Shown: piece after piece, positions 44,905 through 53,357 of the stretch
Layout of the letters: the number at the start of each line of letters is the position of its first letter
Position numbering within the stretch: position 1 is the stretch's first letter
Assembly (NCBI RefSeq): GCF_001723055.1
Contig: NZ_MDCR01000076.1
Location: 1-64,000, forward strand
Reading direction: 5' to 3'
Length of the DNA stretch: 64,000 nucleotides
DNA from: Streptomyces niveus
GTDB lineage: Bacteria > Actinomycetota > Actinomycetes > Streptomycetales > Streptomycetaceae
Translations under genes and position numbers: made by a program
Notes under the pieces: generated by a model
Seen by the model: only the letters and a program-made list of their open reading frames with translations
Databases searched by the model: none
What the model was told of the DNA's origin: nothing

Positions 44905-45846
44905 CTACTTCATGCCGGTGGTGGCGAGACCTTGGGTGAAGTGCCGTTGCAGGACGATGAAGACCAGCAGCACCGGCAGGATGATCAGGAGGGAGCCGAC
45001 CATCAGCATGCCGTTGGAGCCGGCCGACTGGTTGGGGTCGGTGGCGAAGGTGGCGAGCGCCACCGGGAGGGTGTATTTCTCCGGGTCGTTCGTCGCGATC
45101 AGCGGCCAGACGAAGTTGTTCCACGAGCCCAGGAAGATAAGGATCGAGAGCGTCGCCAGCGCCGGTTTCACCAGCGGCATGGCGATCCGCCAGAAGATGT
45201 ACCACTCGCGGGCACCGTCGATCCGGGCCGCTTCCAGCAGTTCGTCGGGGATCGACTGCATGAACTGCCGCATCAGGAAGACCCCGAACGCCTGCGCGGC
45301 GAACGGCAGCATCAGCCCCGCGTAGGAGTCGATCAGCTGGAGCTTGCTCATCAGGACGAAGAGCGGCAGCAGCATCAGGTTGCCGGGCACCATCAGGGCG
45401 CCGAGCACCAGCGCGAAGATCTTGTTCCGGCCACCGAACCGCAGCTTCGCCAGCGCGTAGCCCAGCATCGAGCAGAACACCAGATTGGAGGCGGTCACCA
45501 GGACGGCCACGGTGAGGGAGTTGAAGAAGTAGAGCGGGACGTCGAGGCGGTCGAGCAGTTCGTCGAAGTGCTCCAGCGTCCACTCGGAGGGGATCCACAC
45601 CGGTGGGCTGGCCGTCAGGTCGCGGTCCGTCTTGAAGGACGACAGGCCCATCCACAAGAAGGGCGCCGCCATGACCAGCAGGCCGATCGAGAGGAGCGCG
45701 TAGACGCCGGACTTCCTCAGACGTCCGCCGCCGGACTTCGGGGCTGTGCCGGACCCGGGGTCCGACCAGGACGGACCCTTGGGGTCCACCGGGCCGGCGG
45801 GTGCCGAGGGCGGAGGCGGGGGCGAGGTGGTGCGCGCGGCGCTCAT
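44905..45846 (-). CDS. Carbohydrate ABC transporter permease (second subunit)
   Basis: A 313-residue inner-membrane permease of the MalG type with six predicted helices. The EAA loop reads EAARIDGAREWYIFWRIAMP, the contact site for the ATPase. It has a Pro-rich N-terminal cytoplasmic extension. It overlaps the preceding permease gene by 4 bp. No ATPase gene is present in the operon; in streptomycetes a shared ATPase (MsiK) commonly energises such systems. Confidence 0.92.
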   Translation of the reverse strand: MSAARTTSPPPPPSAPAGPVDPKGPSWSDPGSGTAPKSGGGRLRKSGVYALLSIGLLVMAAPFLWMGLSSFKTDRDLTASPPVWIPSEWTLEHFDELLDRLDVPLYFFNSLTVAVLVTASNLVFCSMLGYALAKLRFGGRNKIFALVLGALMVPGNLMLLPLFVLMSKLQLIDSYAGLMLPFAAQAFGVFLMRQFMQSIPDELLEAARIDGAREWYIFWRIAMPLVKPALATLSILIFLGSWNNFVWPLIATNDPEKYTLPVALATFATDPNQSAGSNGMLMVGSLLIILPVLLVFIVLQRHFTQGLATTGMK

Positions 45847-46835
45847 TTCGTGTTGTCCTTCAGCAGACGGAGCTGGAGCACCGTGATCGCCATGATCACG
45901 ACGAAGAGCACATACGCCATGGCGCTCGCGTAGCCCATGTGGAAGAAGTTGAAGCCCTCGCGGTACATGGCCAGCGACACGGTGAGCGTGCTGTCCGAAG
46001 GCCCGCCCTGCGTCATCACGAACGGCTCCTCGAAGACGTTGAGATAGCCGATGGTGGTGATGACCGTGGTGTAGAGCATCGTGGGCCGCAGCAGCGGCAC
46101 GGTGATGCGGCGGAACTCCTGCCAGGTGCTCGCGCCGTCCAGCCGCGCCGCCTCACGTACATCGGGCGGGATGGCCTGGAGGCCCGCGATGAACAGCACC
46201 ATGACCGTGCCGAGGTTGCGCCACACGGCCATCACGATCAGTGAGGGCATGGCGAGCGCCTCGGAGCCGAGGAAGTCCGGTGACGTCAGGCCGACTTCGG
46301 AGGCGAGGCCCGCGATCAGTCCGTCGGACGGGTCGAGGACGAAGCGCCAGACGACGGCGATCGCGACGATGCTGGTGACGACCGGGGCGTAGAAACCGAC
46401 CCGGAAGAAGGTACGGGCCCGGTCGATGCCGTTGTTGAGCAGCACCGCGACGCCGAGCCCGAGTCCCACCGTCAGCGGTACGCCCACGACCACGAAGTAG
46501 GCCGTGTTGAACAGGGCCTTGAGGAACTTCTCGTCGCCGAACAGCTTCGTGTAGTTCTCCAGGCCGATGAACTCCGCCGAGAGGGGATCGGTGACATTGC
46601 GCAGACCGAAGTCCGTGAAGCTCATGACGAGCGTCGCGACGATCGGCAGGGCCATGAAGACGGCGAAGAGCACCAGGAAGGGGGTCGAGAACAGCCAGCC
46701 CGCCATGTGCTGGACGGCGACCGGCTGCCGCTTGCCTCGGTTCCGGCGGCCGGCCGGGGGGTGTGCCCCCGGCCCGGTCTTCGCGGGAGCCGCGTCCGGG
46801 GCCGCGCCTGCGGCCGATTCGGTCGTGGTGCTCAT
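45843..46835 (-). CDS. Carbohydrate ABC transporter permease (first subunit)
   Basis: A 330-residue MalF-type permease with six predicted helices, an N-terminal Ala/Pro-rich cytoplasmic tail and the EAA loop EAARLDGASTWQEFRRITVP. It lies 5 bp after the binding-protein gene and overlaps the second permease by ATGA. Together they form the membrane channel of the sugar importer. Confidence 0.92.
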   Translation of the reverse strand: MSTTTESAAGAAPDAAPAKTGPGAHPPAGRRNRGKRQPVAVQHMAGWLFSTPFLVLFAVFMALPIVATLVMSFTDFGLRNVTDPLSAEFIGLENYTKLFGDEKFLKALFNTAYFVVVGVPLTVGLGLGVAVLLNNGIDRARTFFRVGFYAPVVTSIVAIAVVWRFVLDPSDGLIAGLASEVGLTSPDFLGSEALAMPSLIVMAVWRNLGTVMVLFIAGLQAIPPDVREAARLDGASTWQEFRRITVPLLRPTMLYTTVITTIGYLNVFEEPFVMTQGGPSDSTLTVSLAMYREGFNFFHMGYASAMAYVLFVVIMAITVLQLRLLKDNTK

Positions 46836-46840
46836 GACGG

Positions 46841-48082
46841 CTACTTCACGAGTCCTTCGATCGCGGACTGGGCCTTCTTCGCGGCGTCCTCGGCGGAGGC
46901 CTTGCCCTGGGTCACCTGAGAGATGGCCTCATCGGCCTTCGAGGAGATCTCCGTCCACTGGGGCTCGACCGGCCAGGGCTGGGCGGTCTCCATCTGCTCG
47001 CGGAATATCTTGAAGTTGGCGTCGTCGGCGAGTTCGCCGGAGTCCCAGGCGCTGATGTTGGCCGGCAGGTCGCCGGACCGCTTGAACCAGTCCTTCTGCC
47101 CCTCGGTGTCGGTGAGGTAGCTGAGGAACTCCTTCGCGGCTTCCTTGTGCTCGCTGTCCTTGGAGACGACGAGGCTGGAGCCGCCGGCCATGGAGGCGGA
47201 GACCTGGTCGGCCGGGACCTTGGCGATGGCCCACTTGCCCTTGAGGTCGGGGTAGTTGTCGTTGATGCCGGCCATGGTCCAGGGCCCGGAGTAGAACATC
47301 GGGACGTCACCGGAGTTGAAGTCCGTCAGGACCTCGTAGCCGGGCTGGAAGCTCTTGTTGGACAGGCCCTTCTCGAAGTACGTGGCGTACTCCTTGAGCG
47401 CCTTGACGGCCTCCGGGCTGTCCATCGTGGCCTTGCCGTCCGCGACGATCGAGCCGCCCGCCGAGTACAGGAAGGGGGAGAAGCTCTGCACGGCGTCCAA
47501 GCCGCTGGACTGGAGGTGGAGACCCCACTGCGTGCCGGCCTTGTCCTGGTAGGCGGTGGCGGCCTGCTGGAGTTCGGCCCAGTTGGTCGGGGGCTTGCTG
47601 ATGCCGGCCTTCTTCGCCAGGTCGGTGCGGTAGTAGAGGACGCGGGTCTCGACGTACCAGGGGACGCCGTAGACCTCGCCGTCCGCCACGCCCTGTTCCC
47701 AGGCGGCGGGGAAGAAGGCGTCCTTCTTGAAGGTCTTGGTGTCGACCGGCTCCAGGACGCCGAGTTCGGCGAACTCGCCCATGTAGCTGCTGCCCATCTG
47801 CGTCATGTCCGGCAGGGTGCCGGCGGCAGCGGCGGAGACCAGCTTCTGGTGGGCGACGTCCCAGCCGACGGGGGTGACCTTCACGGTGATGTGCGGGTTC
47901 GCGTCCTCGTACACCTTGGCGACCTCGGCGAGCTTCTCGCCCTCGGCGCCCATGGCCCACACGGTGAGCGTCTGCTTCTTGTCGGCGGCGACTCCGGCGC
48001 CCCCCGAGCTGCCGCACCCGGTGAGTCCGGCGGCCATCGTGAGAGCGACTGCGACAGAGGCGGTTCTGGCGGTGGGATGCAT
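46841..48082 (-). CDS. Extracellular sugar-binding lipoprotein
   Basis: A 413-residue family-1 solute-binding protein. The signal peptide ends in GLTGC, giving a lipidated Cys23. The mature part shows LTVWAMGAEGEKLAEVAKVYEDANP, VGWDVAHQKLVSAAAAGTLPD and FNSGDVPMFYSGPWTMAGI, typical of oligosaccharide binders. The ATG at 48082 has GGAGGAGCC upstream; the longer frame crosses the operator and is not a real start. It is the first gene of the importer operon, controlled by the palindromic site just upstream. Confidence 0.93.
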   Translation of the reverse strand: MHPTARTASVAVALTMAAGLTGCGSSGGAGVAADKKQTLTVWAMGAEGEKLAEVAKVYEDANPHITVKVTPVGWDVAHQKLVSAAAAGTLPDMTQMGSSYMGEFAELGVLEPVDTKTFKKDAFFPAAWEQGVADGEVYGVPWYVETRVLYYRTDLAKKAGISKPPTNWAELQQAATAYQDKAGTQWGLHLQSSGLDAVQSFSPFLYSAGGSIVADGKATMDSPEAVKALKEYATYFEKGLSNKSFQPGYEVLTDFNSGDVPMFYSGPWTMAGINDNYPDLKGKWAIAKVPADQVSASMAGGSSLVVSKDSEHKEAAKEFLSYLTDTEGQKDWFKRSGDLPANISAWDSGELADDANFKIFREQMETAQPWPVEPQWTEISSKADEAISQVTQGKASAEDAAKKAQSAIEGLVK

Positions 48083-48106
48083 GGACGGCTCCTCCTTGAG
48101 CGCACC

Positions 48107-48137
48107 GATGTATGCGCTGCCTGTAAGCGCATACATC
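48107..48137. promoter_or_regulatory. LacI-type operator in the divergent sugar promoter
   Basis: Arms GATGTATGCGCT (48107-48118) and AGCGCATACATC (48126-48137) are perfect inverted repeats 7 nt apart. The inner 14-mer TGTAAGCGCATACA (48122-48135) is itself nearly palindromic with a central GC step, as expected for a LacI-family operator. It lies 25 bp upstream of the binding-protein start and 176 bp before the esterase start, so it may control both directions. Confidence 0.75.
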
Positions 48138-48312
48138 ACTCTGCTGCAGGCATTCCGAGAACCGCAAGAGGGGCTTTGGTCACACTCGTGCAACATGTGG
48201 GACATCCGGAAGCCCTGCCTCCGCAGGCTAGGTGGGCTATTTGCGTTGCGGAAGTGGCTGAGTCGATTCCGGTTGCGGTGATCGATGGCGGGCCGGGGCT
48301 AATGTCGCGCTC

Positions 48313-49308
48313 ATGTCTGAGTTCGAGCATGACTACCCGTTCGACCCGGCCTACGGCCGGAACCTCGACGAACTGCTCGACATCCCGGCGCCTGCCCCGC
48401 CTGACGGGTTCGACGCCTTCTGGCAGGACCGTTTCGGGGCCGCCACCGGCGTGACGACCGCGCCCGCCGTCGGCCCCCAGGAGGACGAGCGGGACGGCTG
48501 CCGGATCTTCGGGGTGTCCTACACCTCGGTCGGCGGGCTGCGCGTCGGCGGCTGGCTGGTGCTGCCGGCCGAGGGGCGCGCCGAGCACGGTTTCGTGATC
48601 GGGCACGGTTACGGCGGGCGTCAGGAGCCGGGGGCCGACGTGCCGCTTCCGCTGCCCCGTAGCGCCGCGATCCTGCCGTGCGTGCGGGGGATGGGCGCGC
48701 GCAGCCGGCGCCCCGGCATCCCCGGTGAGTCCGAGGAGCATGTGCTGTACGGCATCGGGTCACGCGCGACCTATGTGATCGGCGACTGTGTGGCCGACCT
48801 GTGGTGCGCCGCGTCCGCGCTGCTGGAGTTGGTGCCGGAGCTGATGAACGGGTCGCAGGACGGCGCGGGCGCACGGCTGGGATATGTGGGGGAGAGCTTC
48901 GGCGGCGGGCTCGGGGCGCTGGCGCTGCCCTGGGACGAGCGGTTCGCCCGCGGGCAGTTGACGGTACCGACGTTCGGGAATCATCCGCTGCGGGTGACGC
49001 TGCCGAGCATGGGAAGCGGGGAATCGGTCCGGGCGTACCGGGAGCGGCACCCCGAGGTCATGGACGTCCTCGCGTACTTCGACGCCGCCACCGCGGCGAC
49101 CCGGATCCGGGTGCCGATGATGGTCGCGCCCGCGCTGTTCGATCCGGCGGTGCCGCCACCGGGACAGTTCGCCGTGTACAACGCGCTGCCCGAGCGGCGT
49201 GAACTGCATGTGCTGCGGGCCGGGCACTTCGCGTACGAGGGTGAGAGCGCTGACCTCGCAGCCCTGGCCGAGGCCCGCCACGCCTTCTTCGCCGCACCGC
49301 CGGCCTGA
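48313..49308 (+). CDS. CE7-type acetyl xylan esterase / acyl esterase
   Basis: A 331-residue alpha/beta hydrolase of the AXE1/CE7 family, with no signal peptide. RGMGARS corresponds to the RGQG-type motif. The catalytic Ser is about 195 in GESFGGG, the Asp about 277 in LFDPAVPP, and the His about 305 in AGHFAYEG. Family enzymes remove acetyl groups from xylo-oligosaccharides and other small esters in the cytoplasm. It is divergent from the sugar importer and shares its operator, which suggests that imported oligosaccharides are acetylated. Confidence 0.88.
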   Translation: MSEFEHDYPFDPAYGRNLDELLDIPAPAPPDGFDAFWQDRFGAATGVTTAPAVGPQEDERDGCRIFGVSYTSVGGLRVGGWLVLPAEGRAEHGFVIGHGYGGRQEPGADVPLPLPRSAAILPCVRGMGARSRRPGIPGESEEHVLYGIGSRATYVIGDCVADLWCAASALLELVPELMNGSQDGAGARLGYVGESFGGGLGALALPWDERFARGQLTVPTFGNHPLRVTLPSMGSGESVRAYRERHPEVMDVLAYFDAATAATRIRVPMMVAPALFDPAVPPPGQFAVYNALPERRELHVLRAGHFAYEGESADLAALAEARHAFFAAPPA

Positions 49309-49389
49309 TCCCGCGCCCCGCCCGCAACCGGCAGAGACCAGCACCCGCCACCAGCACCACCGTCAGAGCGGCGCGGGCACCGTATCCGC

Positions 49390-50454
49390 TCAGCCGCAGC
49401 CGCAGCTCGCGCGGCGGGCCACCGAGACCGGGAGCATCAGGGAGACCGGGTCGCGCGCGGGGTCGGCCAGCCGCCGGACCAGGAGTTCCACCGCCTCCTC
49501 GCCCAGCCGCCGCATCGGCTGCCGCACCGTCGTCAGCGACGGGCGCACGATCCGGCTCAGCGGAATGCCGTCGAAGCCGGTGACAGCGATGTCGTCGGGC
49601 ACTCGCAGCCCACGGCGTTCCAGCGCGTGCAGCGCGCCGATCGCCATCTGGTCGTTGGCGAAGAGGATGGCCTCCGGCCGTTCCCGCCCGGCCGCCCGGT
49701 CCAGGAGCGCGTCCGTCGCCCGTACGCCCTCCGCCTGCGTCATCATCTCGGCGCGCAGATCGGGCTCGTCGGCGACCGGCAGCCCGGCCTCCCGGCATGC
49801 CTCCTGGTAGCCGCGGAACCGCGCCTGCGCGTCGGGCGACTCACGGTCGCCGCCCACGAAGGCGAGCGAACGCAGCCCGTGGTCCCGGATGAGATGGCGG
49901 GCCAGCTCCCGCTCCCCGTCGGAGTTCGCCACCTCGATGTGGTCGAGGTGGTCGATCTCGCGCGGCCCGGCCAGCATCACGACCGGCAGCCGCCGCGAGA
50001 TCACCTCAAGGTCCTCGGTGGGCACGGTCTTCGCCAGTACGGCGAATCCGTCCACCCGCCCCGCCACCTTGGCGACCAGGCTCTCCGGACCGCCGACCAG
50101 CGAGGCCGCGATCAGCAGCGCGTACCCGTGCCGCCGCGCCGCCCGCTCCATGCCCCGGATGATCTGGTCGGAGTACAGCATGACGGCGGAGTCGTCGGCC
50201 TCCGCCTCCGCCTCCGCGTCGGTCTCGGCGTCCGGATCCGCGTAGTCGGGGAAGCAGAGGCCGAGGACGCCGGTGGTGCGGCTGGCCAGGCCACGGGCGT
50301 TGCCGCTCGGCACGTAGCCGAGGGCGCGGGCCGCCTCCAGGACGCGGTCCCGGGTCTGGGCGCGTACGGAGTCCGGATTCCGGTAGACCCGTGAAACCGT
50401 CGCAATGGAGACGCCTGACCGTTCGGCGACGTCATACACCGTGGGGGCACTCAA
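49390..50454 (-). CDS. LacI family transcriptional repressor
   Basis: A regulator of about 354 residues. The helix-turn-helix TVYDVAERSGVSIATVSRVYRNP is at the extreme N-terminus and is followed by a sugar-binding periplasmic-fold domain (GRVDGFAVLAKTV, AFVGGDRESPDAQARFRGYQEA, AILFANDQMAIGALHALERRG, TTVRQPMRRLGEEAVELL). I prefer the TTG start at 50454, directly before the HTH. An ATG at 50556 would lie inside the operator and add 34 unlikely residues. The motif TGTAAGCGCATTCA just upstream matches the site in the sugar promoter, so this is the probable regulator of the importer, glycosidases and esterase, with autoregulation. Confidence 0.88.
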   Translation of the reverse strand: MSAPTVYDVAERSGVSIATVSRVYRNPDSVRAQTRDRVLEAARALGYVPSGNARGLASRTTGVLGLCFPDYADPDAETDAEAEAEADDSAVMLYSDQIIRGMERAARRHGYALLIAASLVGGPESLVAKVAGRVDGFAVLAKTVPTEDLEVISRRLPVVMLAGPREIDHLDHIEVANSDGERELARHLIRDHGLRSLAFVGGDRESPDAQARFRGYQEACREAGLPVADEPDLRAEMMTQAEGVRATDALLDRAAGRERPEAILFANDQMAIGALHALERRGLRVPDDIAVTGFDGIPLSRIVRPSLTTVRQPMRRLGEEAVELLVRRLADPARDPVSLMLPVSVARRASCGCG

Positions 50455-50545
50455 CCGATCCGACCGTCCGCTCTCGCCGTTCTGGTTTCTGACCGTTCGC
50501 TCGCCACCAGGCCGGTTCCACTGGTTCCACTGGTCGGACCTGTTG

Positions 50546-50559
50546 TGTAAGCGCATTCA
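50546..50559. promoter_or_regulatory. LacI-type operator upstream of the repressor gene
   Basis: TGTAAGCGCATTCA differs by one base from the TGTAAGCGCATACA core at 48122-48135. It lies about 90 bp before the preferred repressor start and touches the stop codon of the upstream exporter gene, so read-through from that gene must cross it. Confidence 0.7.
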
Positions 50560-52185
50560 CTCTAGGGCGCCGGTCTGTGCACGAGCAAGGTCACCCCCCT
50601 CGAAGCCGCCACGCCCCTCGGAGCCGTCACCGCCGGCCGTCCGCTCCCCCGTGCCCCTCAGCGCCACGAACGAGAAGACCGCAGCCCCCAGCATGACAAC
50701 CCCGGCGCCGATCGACGCCAGCCCCATCCCGTGCGTGAAGGCGTCCCGCGCCGTCGCCAGCACATCGGCGCCCGTCTCCGCCGGCAGCCGGGCCGCGGCT
50801 GACGCCGCCCCGCCCAAGGTCTCCCGTACGGCGTCGGCCGCCCCGTCCGGCAGTGCGGCGGCGACATCGGCCGGCAGGGCACCGGCCATGTCCCGGCTGT
50901 AGACCGCCGCCCCGACCGAGCCGAGCACGGCCATGCCGAGCGCCCCGCCCAGCTCCTGCCCGGATTCGAGTACGGCGGCGGCCGAGCCCGCGCGGTCCGG
51001 CGGGGCGGCGCCGAGGGCGAGTTCGTTGGCGAGGGTCATGGCGGCGACGAGACCGCCCACATAGATGCCGCCGGCCACCAGGCACAACCAGAGCGCCGAA
51101 TCCGTCCGTACCTGGGTCATCCAGAAGAAACCGGCCGCCGCGAAGACGAAGCCGCCCCCCATGACGTACGCGCGGTCGGTGCGCTGCGCGAGGATCGCCG
51201 CCGTCGGCGCCGCAACGAGCACGCCCGAAGCCGGTACGAGGCTCCACAGCGCGGCCTCGAACGGGCTCAGCCCCTGCACGGACTGGAGGTACTGGGTGAG
51301 GAAGACCGCCATGCCCACCGTGGCGAACATCGCGAGCACATTCGCGAACACCGGCCCTCCGAAGGACCGTCGCCCCAGCAGTCCGAGATCGATCACCGGA
51401 TGGGCGAGACGCTTCTGGCGCCGTACGAAGACGAGGCCCAGCAGCAGCCCCACCGCGACGGCCAGGGCGGGCACCGGCGCGAACCCGTGTCTGGCCCACT
51501 CCTTGACGCCGTAGATGAAGGTGAGCAGCGCGGCGAGCGACAGCACCGCGCTCGCCAGGTCGAACGGCTCACGCGCCCCGACAGCCCCCGCCGCCGACCT
51601 GGACTCCGGTACGAGGAACGGCACCAGCACCAGCAGGAGCAGCATCGCCGGCAGATTGATCAGGAAGACCGAACCCCACCAGAAGTGTTCGAGGAGCAGC
51701 CCGCTGACCACAGGACCGAGCGAGATTCCGGTCGTCATCACGCCCGTCCAGATCGTCACGGCCCTGCCGCGCTGCCTCGCGTCGTGGAAGAGATTGCGGA
51801 TCAGCGCGAGTGTCGACGGCATGAGCGCGGCGCCGCCGAGCCCGAGCAGCGCGCGCACACCGATGAGCGAGTCGGCCGAGTGCGCGTACGCGGCGGCGAC
51901 CGAGGCCGCCCCGAAGATCCCCGCGCCCACCAGCACCAGCTTGCGGCGGCCGATCCGGTCGCCGAGCGCCCCCATCGTGATGAGCAGCCCGGCGAGTACG
52001 AAGCCGTACATGTCCAGGATCCACAACTGCTGGGTGGCGCTGGGCTCCAGATCCTGGCTGACGTAGGGGATCGCGAAGTAGAGGATCGAGATGTCCATCG
52101 AGACGAGCAGCAGCGGCAGCATCAGGACGCCGAGGGCGATCCACTCCTTGCGGCCCGCGAGTTCGGATGCGTGTGATTTCTCCAT
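50557..52185 (-). CDS. DHA2 (14-TM) MFS multidrug exporter
   Basis: A 542-residue drug/H+ antiporter of the EmrB/QacA type with about 14 helices. Motifs seen: LVSMDISILYFAIPYVSQDL in helix 1, GDRIGRRKLVLVGAG (motif A), GLGGAALMPSTLALIRNLF and GPVVSGLLLEHFWWGSVFLINLP (motif C and the following loop). The ATG at 52185 has a poor ribosome binding site. It is divergent from a GntR-TetR fusion regulator, with an inverted operator-like pair between, so inducible expression by the exported compound is likely. Confidence 0.92.
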   Translation of the reverse strand: MEKSHASELAGRKEWIALGVLMLPLLLVSMDISILYFAIPYVSQDLEPSATQQLWILDMYGFVLAGLLITMGALGDRIGRRKLVLVGAGIFGAASVAAAYAHSADSLIGVRALLGLGGAALMPSTLALIRNLFHDARQRGRAVTIWTGVMTTGISLGPVVSGLLLEHFWWGSVFLINLPAMLLLLVLVPFLVPESRSAAGAVGAREPFDLASAVLSLAALLTFIYGVKEWARHGFAPVPALAVAVGLLLGLVFVRRQKRLAHPVIDLGLLGRRSFGGPVFANVLAMFATVGMAVFLTQYLQSVQGLSPFEAALWSLVPASGVLVAAPTAAILAQRTDRAYVMGGGFVFAAAGFFWMTQVRTDSALWLCLVAGGIYVGGLVAAMTLANELALGAAPPDRAGSAAAVLESGQELGGALGMAVLGSVGAAVYSRDMAGALPADVAAALPDGAADAVRETLGGAASAAARLPAETGADVLATARDAFTHGMGLASIGAGVVMLGAAVFSFVALRGTGERTAGGDGSEGRGGFEGGDLARAQTGALE

Positions 52186-52229
52186 GGCCGGTACGTAATC
52201 GGCTCCGCGCGTACGCGGCAAACCGCTCC

Positions 52230-52288
52230 CTAGTGCACCGGCGTCGATGCCCTGTCCATAGGGGGGATTGGCGTCTCAGGTGCACTAG
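52230..52288. promoter_or_regulatory. Inverted operator pair between exporter and its regulator
   Basis: CTAGTGCACC (52230-52239) and GGTGCACTAG (52279-52288) are exact reverse complements 39 bp apart, each built around the palindrome GTGCAC. They flank the divergent promoters of the DHA2 exporter and the fusion regulator; the right copy ends 13 bp before the regulator ATG. These are the expected binding sites of that regulator. Confidence 0.72.
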
Positions 52289-52301
52289 TACGGTAGGGGT
52301 C

Positions 52302-53225
52302 ATGACCCTCGATCCGCCCTACCTGCGCATCGCCGCCGAGCTGCGGCGCCGTATCGCCTCCGGGGACCTCGCGCCCGGCGACCGCGTGCCCTCCACCCGC
52401 CGTATCACCGAAGAGTGGGGCGTCGCGATGGCGACCGCTACCAAGGCGCTCGCCGCGCTCAACCAGGAAGGTCTGGTACGCGCCGTGCCCGGCGTCGGCA
52501 CCGTGGTCACGGAGCCCGACCGAGGCGGTGGCGGCCGGGGCGCGCCGCGCGGCGAGGGCCTCAGCCGTGAGCGCGTCGTGCGGGCCGCCATTGCGCTCGC
52601 CGACGCCGAGGGCCTGGGCGCGCTCACGATGCGGCGCGTGGCGACGGAGTTCGGTACGTCCACGATGGCGCTGTACCGCCATGTCCCCAGCAAGGGCGAA
52701 CTGGTGCGCCTGATGTCCGAGTCGGTGTTCAGCGGCGCCCCTTCGGGCCCCGAGCCGGCCGGCTGGCGGCCGAGACTGGCACGGGAGATCCGGTGGCTCT
52801 GGAGCCAGTACGAGCGCCACCCGTGGCTGGCCCGTGCCATGGCGGGGCTGACCCGGCCGATGGCGTCACCGCACGCGATGAGCTACACGGAGCGGACGCT
52901 GAGAACCCTGCGGGGCCTCGGGCTCAAGCCGTACGAGATGATCCACACCCACCTCGCCCTCATGGGCTACGCCCAAGGCGTCGCGATGGCCGTCGAGTTG
53001 GAGTCGCAGGCGCGGCAGGACACGGGGATGACGGCCGACGAATGGCTGGCCGCCAACGAGACGCACATGGACTCGGTGCAGCTCAGAGGGGAGTACCCGG
53101 TCCTGTCGACGCTCTTCGGGGACGAGGAGTTCGACCTCGAACTCGGCGCGCTCTTCGAGTTCGGGCTCGAACGGCTGCTGGACGGCGTCGAGTCACTGGT
53201 CGAGCGCTCGCACGATCCGCAGTGA
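52302..53225 (+). CDS. GntR-TetR fusion transcriptional regulator
   Basis: A 307-residue protein with two DNA-binding modules. Residues 1-75 are a GntR winged helix (YLRIAAELRRRIASGDLAPGDRVPS, VPGVGTVV). After a Gly/Arg linker (about 75-88) comes a TetR helix-turn-helix (RVVRAAIALADAEGLGALTMRRVA, TSTMALYRHVPSKGELVRLM) and a TetR C-terminal ligand domain. The ATG follows TAGGGG. It is divergent from the drug exporter and probably represses it. The stop codon lies inside the first unit of a 15-bp tandem repeat. Confidence 0.9.
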   Translation: MTLDPPYLRIAAELRRRIASGDLAPGDRVPSTRRITEEWGVAMATATKALAALNQEGLVRAVPGVGTVVTEPDRGGGGRGAPRGEGLSRERVVRAAIALADAEGLGALTMRRVATEFGTSTMALYRHVPSKGELVRLMSESVFSGAPSGPEPAGWRPRLAREIRWLWSQYERHPWLARAMAGLTRPMASPHAMSYTERTLRTLRGLGLKPYEMIHTHLALMGYAQGVAMAVELESQARQDTGMTADEWLAANETHMDSVQLRGEYPVLSTLFGDEEFDLELGALFEFGLERLLDGVESLVERSHDPQ

Positions 53226-53285
53226 CACGATCCGCAGTGACACGATCCGCAGTGACACGAGCCGCAGTGACACGAGCCCCAGCGA
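53211..53285 (+). repeat. Five 15-bp tandem repeats at the regulator 3' end
   Basis: Five units of CACGATCCGCAGTGA or close variants run from 53211 to 53285. In the regulator's frame each of the first four encodes His-Asp/Glu-Pro-Gln (Pro-Gln preserved) and then TGA, so the stop codon is tandemly duplicated. Loss or gain of units would not change the protein. Confidence 0.9.
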
Positions 53286-53322
53286 TACGACGACTCCCCC
53301 CGAAACCACCGGCGGCCCCCAA

Positions 53323-53350
53323 GCGCCGGGCGGAACCAACCGCCCGGCGC
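53323..53350. terminator. 11-bp bidirectional terminator hairpin
   Basis: GCGCCGGGCGG (53323-53333) pairs with CCGCCCGGCGC (53340-53350) over a 6-nt loop. It lies between the convergent fusion regulator and the iron-sulfur subunit gene and can serve both strands. Confidence 0.78.
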
Positions 53351-53357
53351 CCCGCGC

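Noticed and set aside
41443..45933. 1496-codon plus-strand frame through the glycosidase and permease genes
   Set aside because: The minus strand encodes clear GH144, GH39 and permease domains here; the plus-strand translation is low-complexity and has no family motif.
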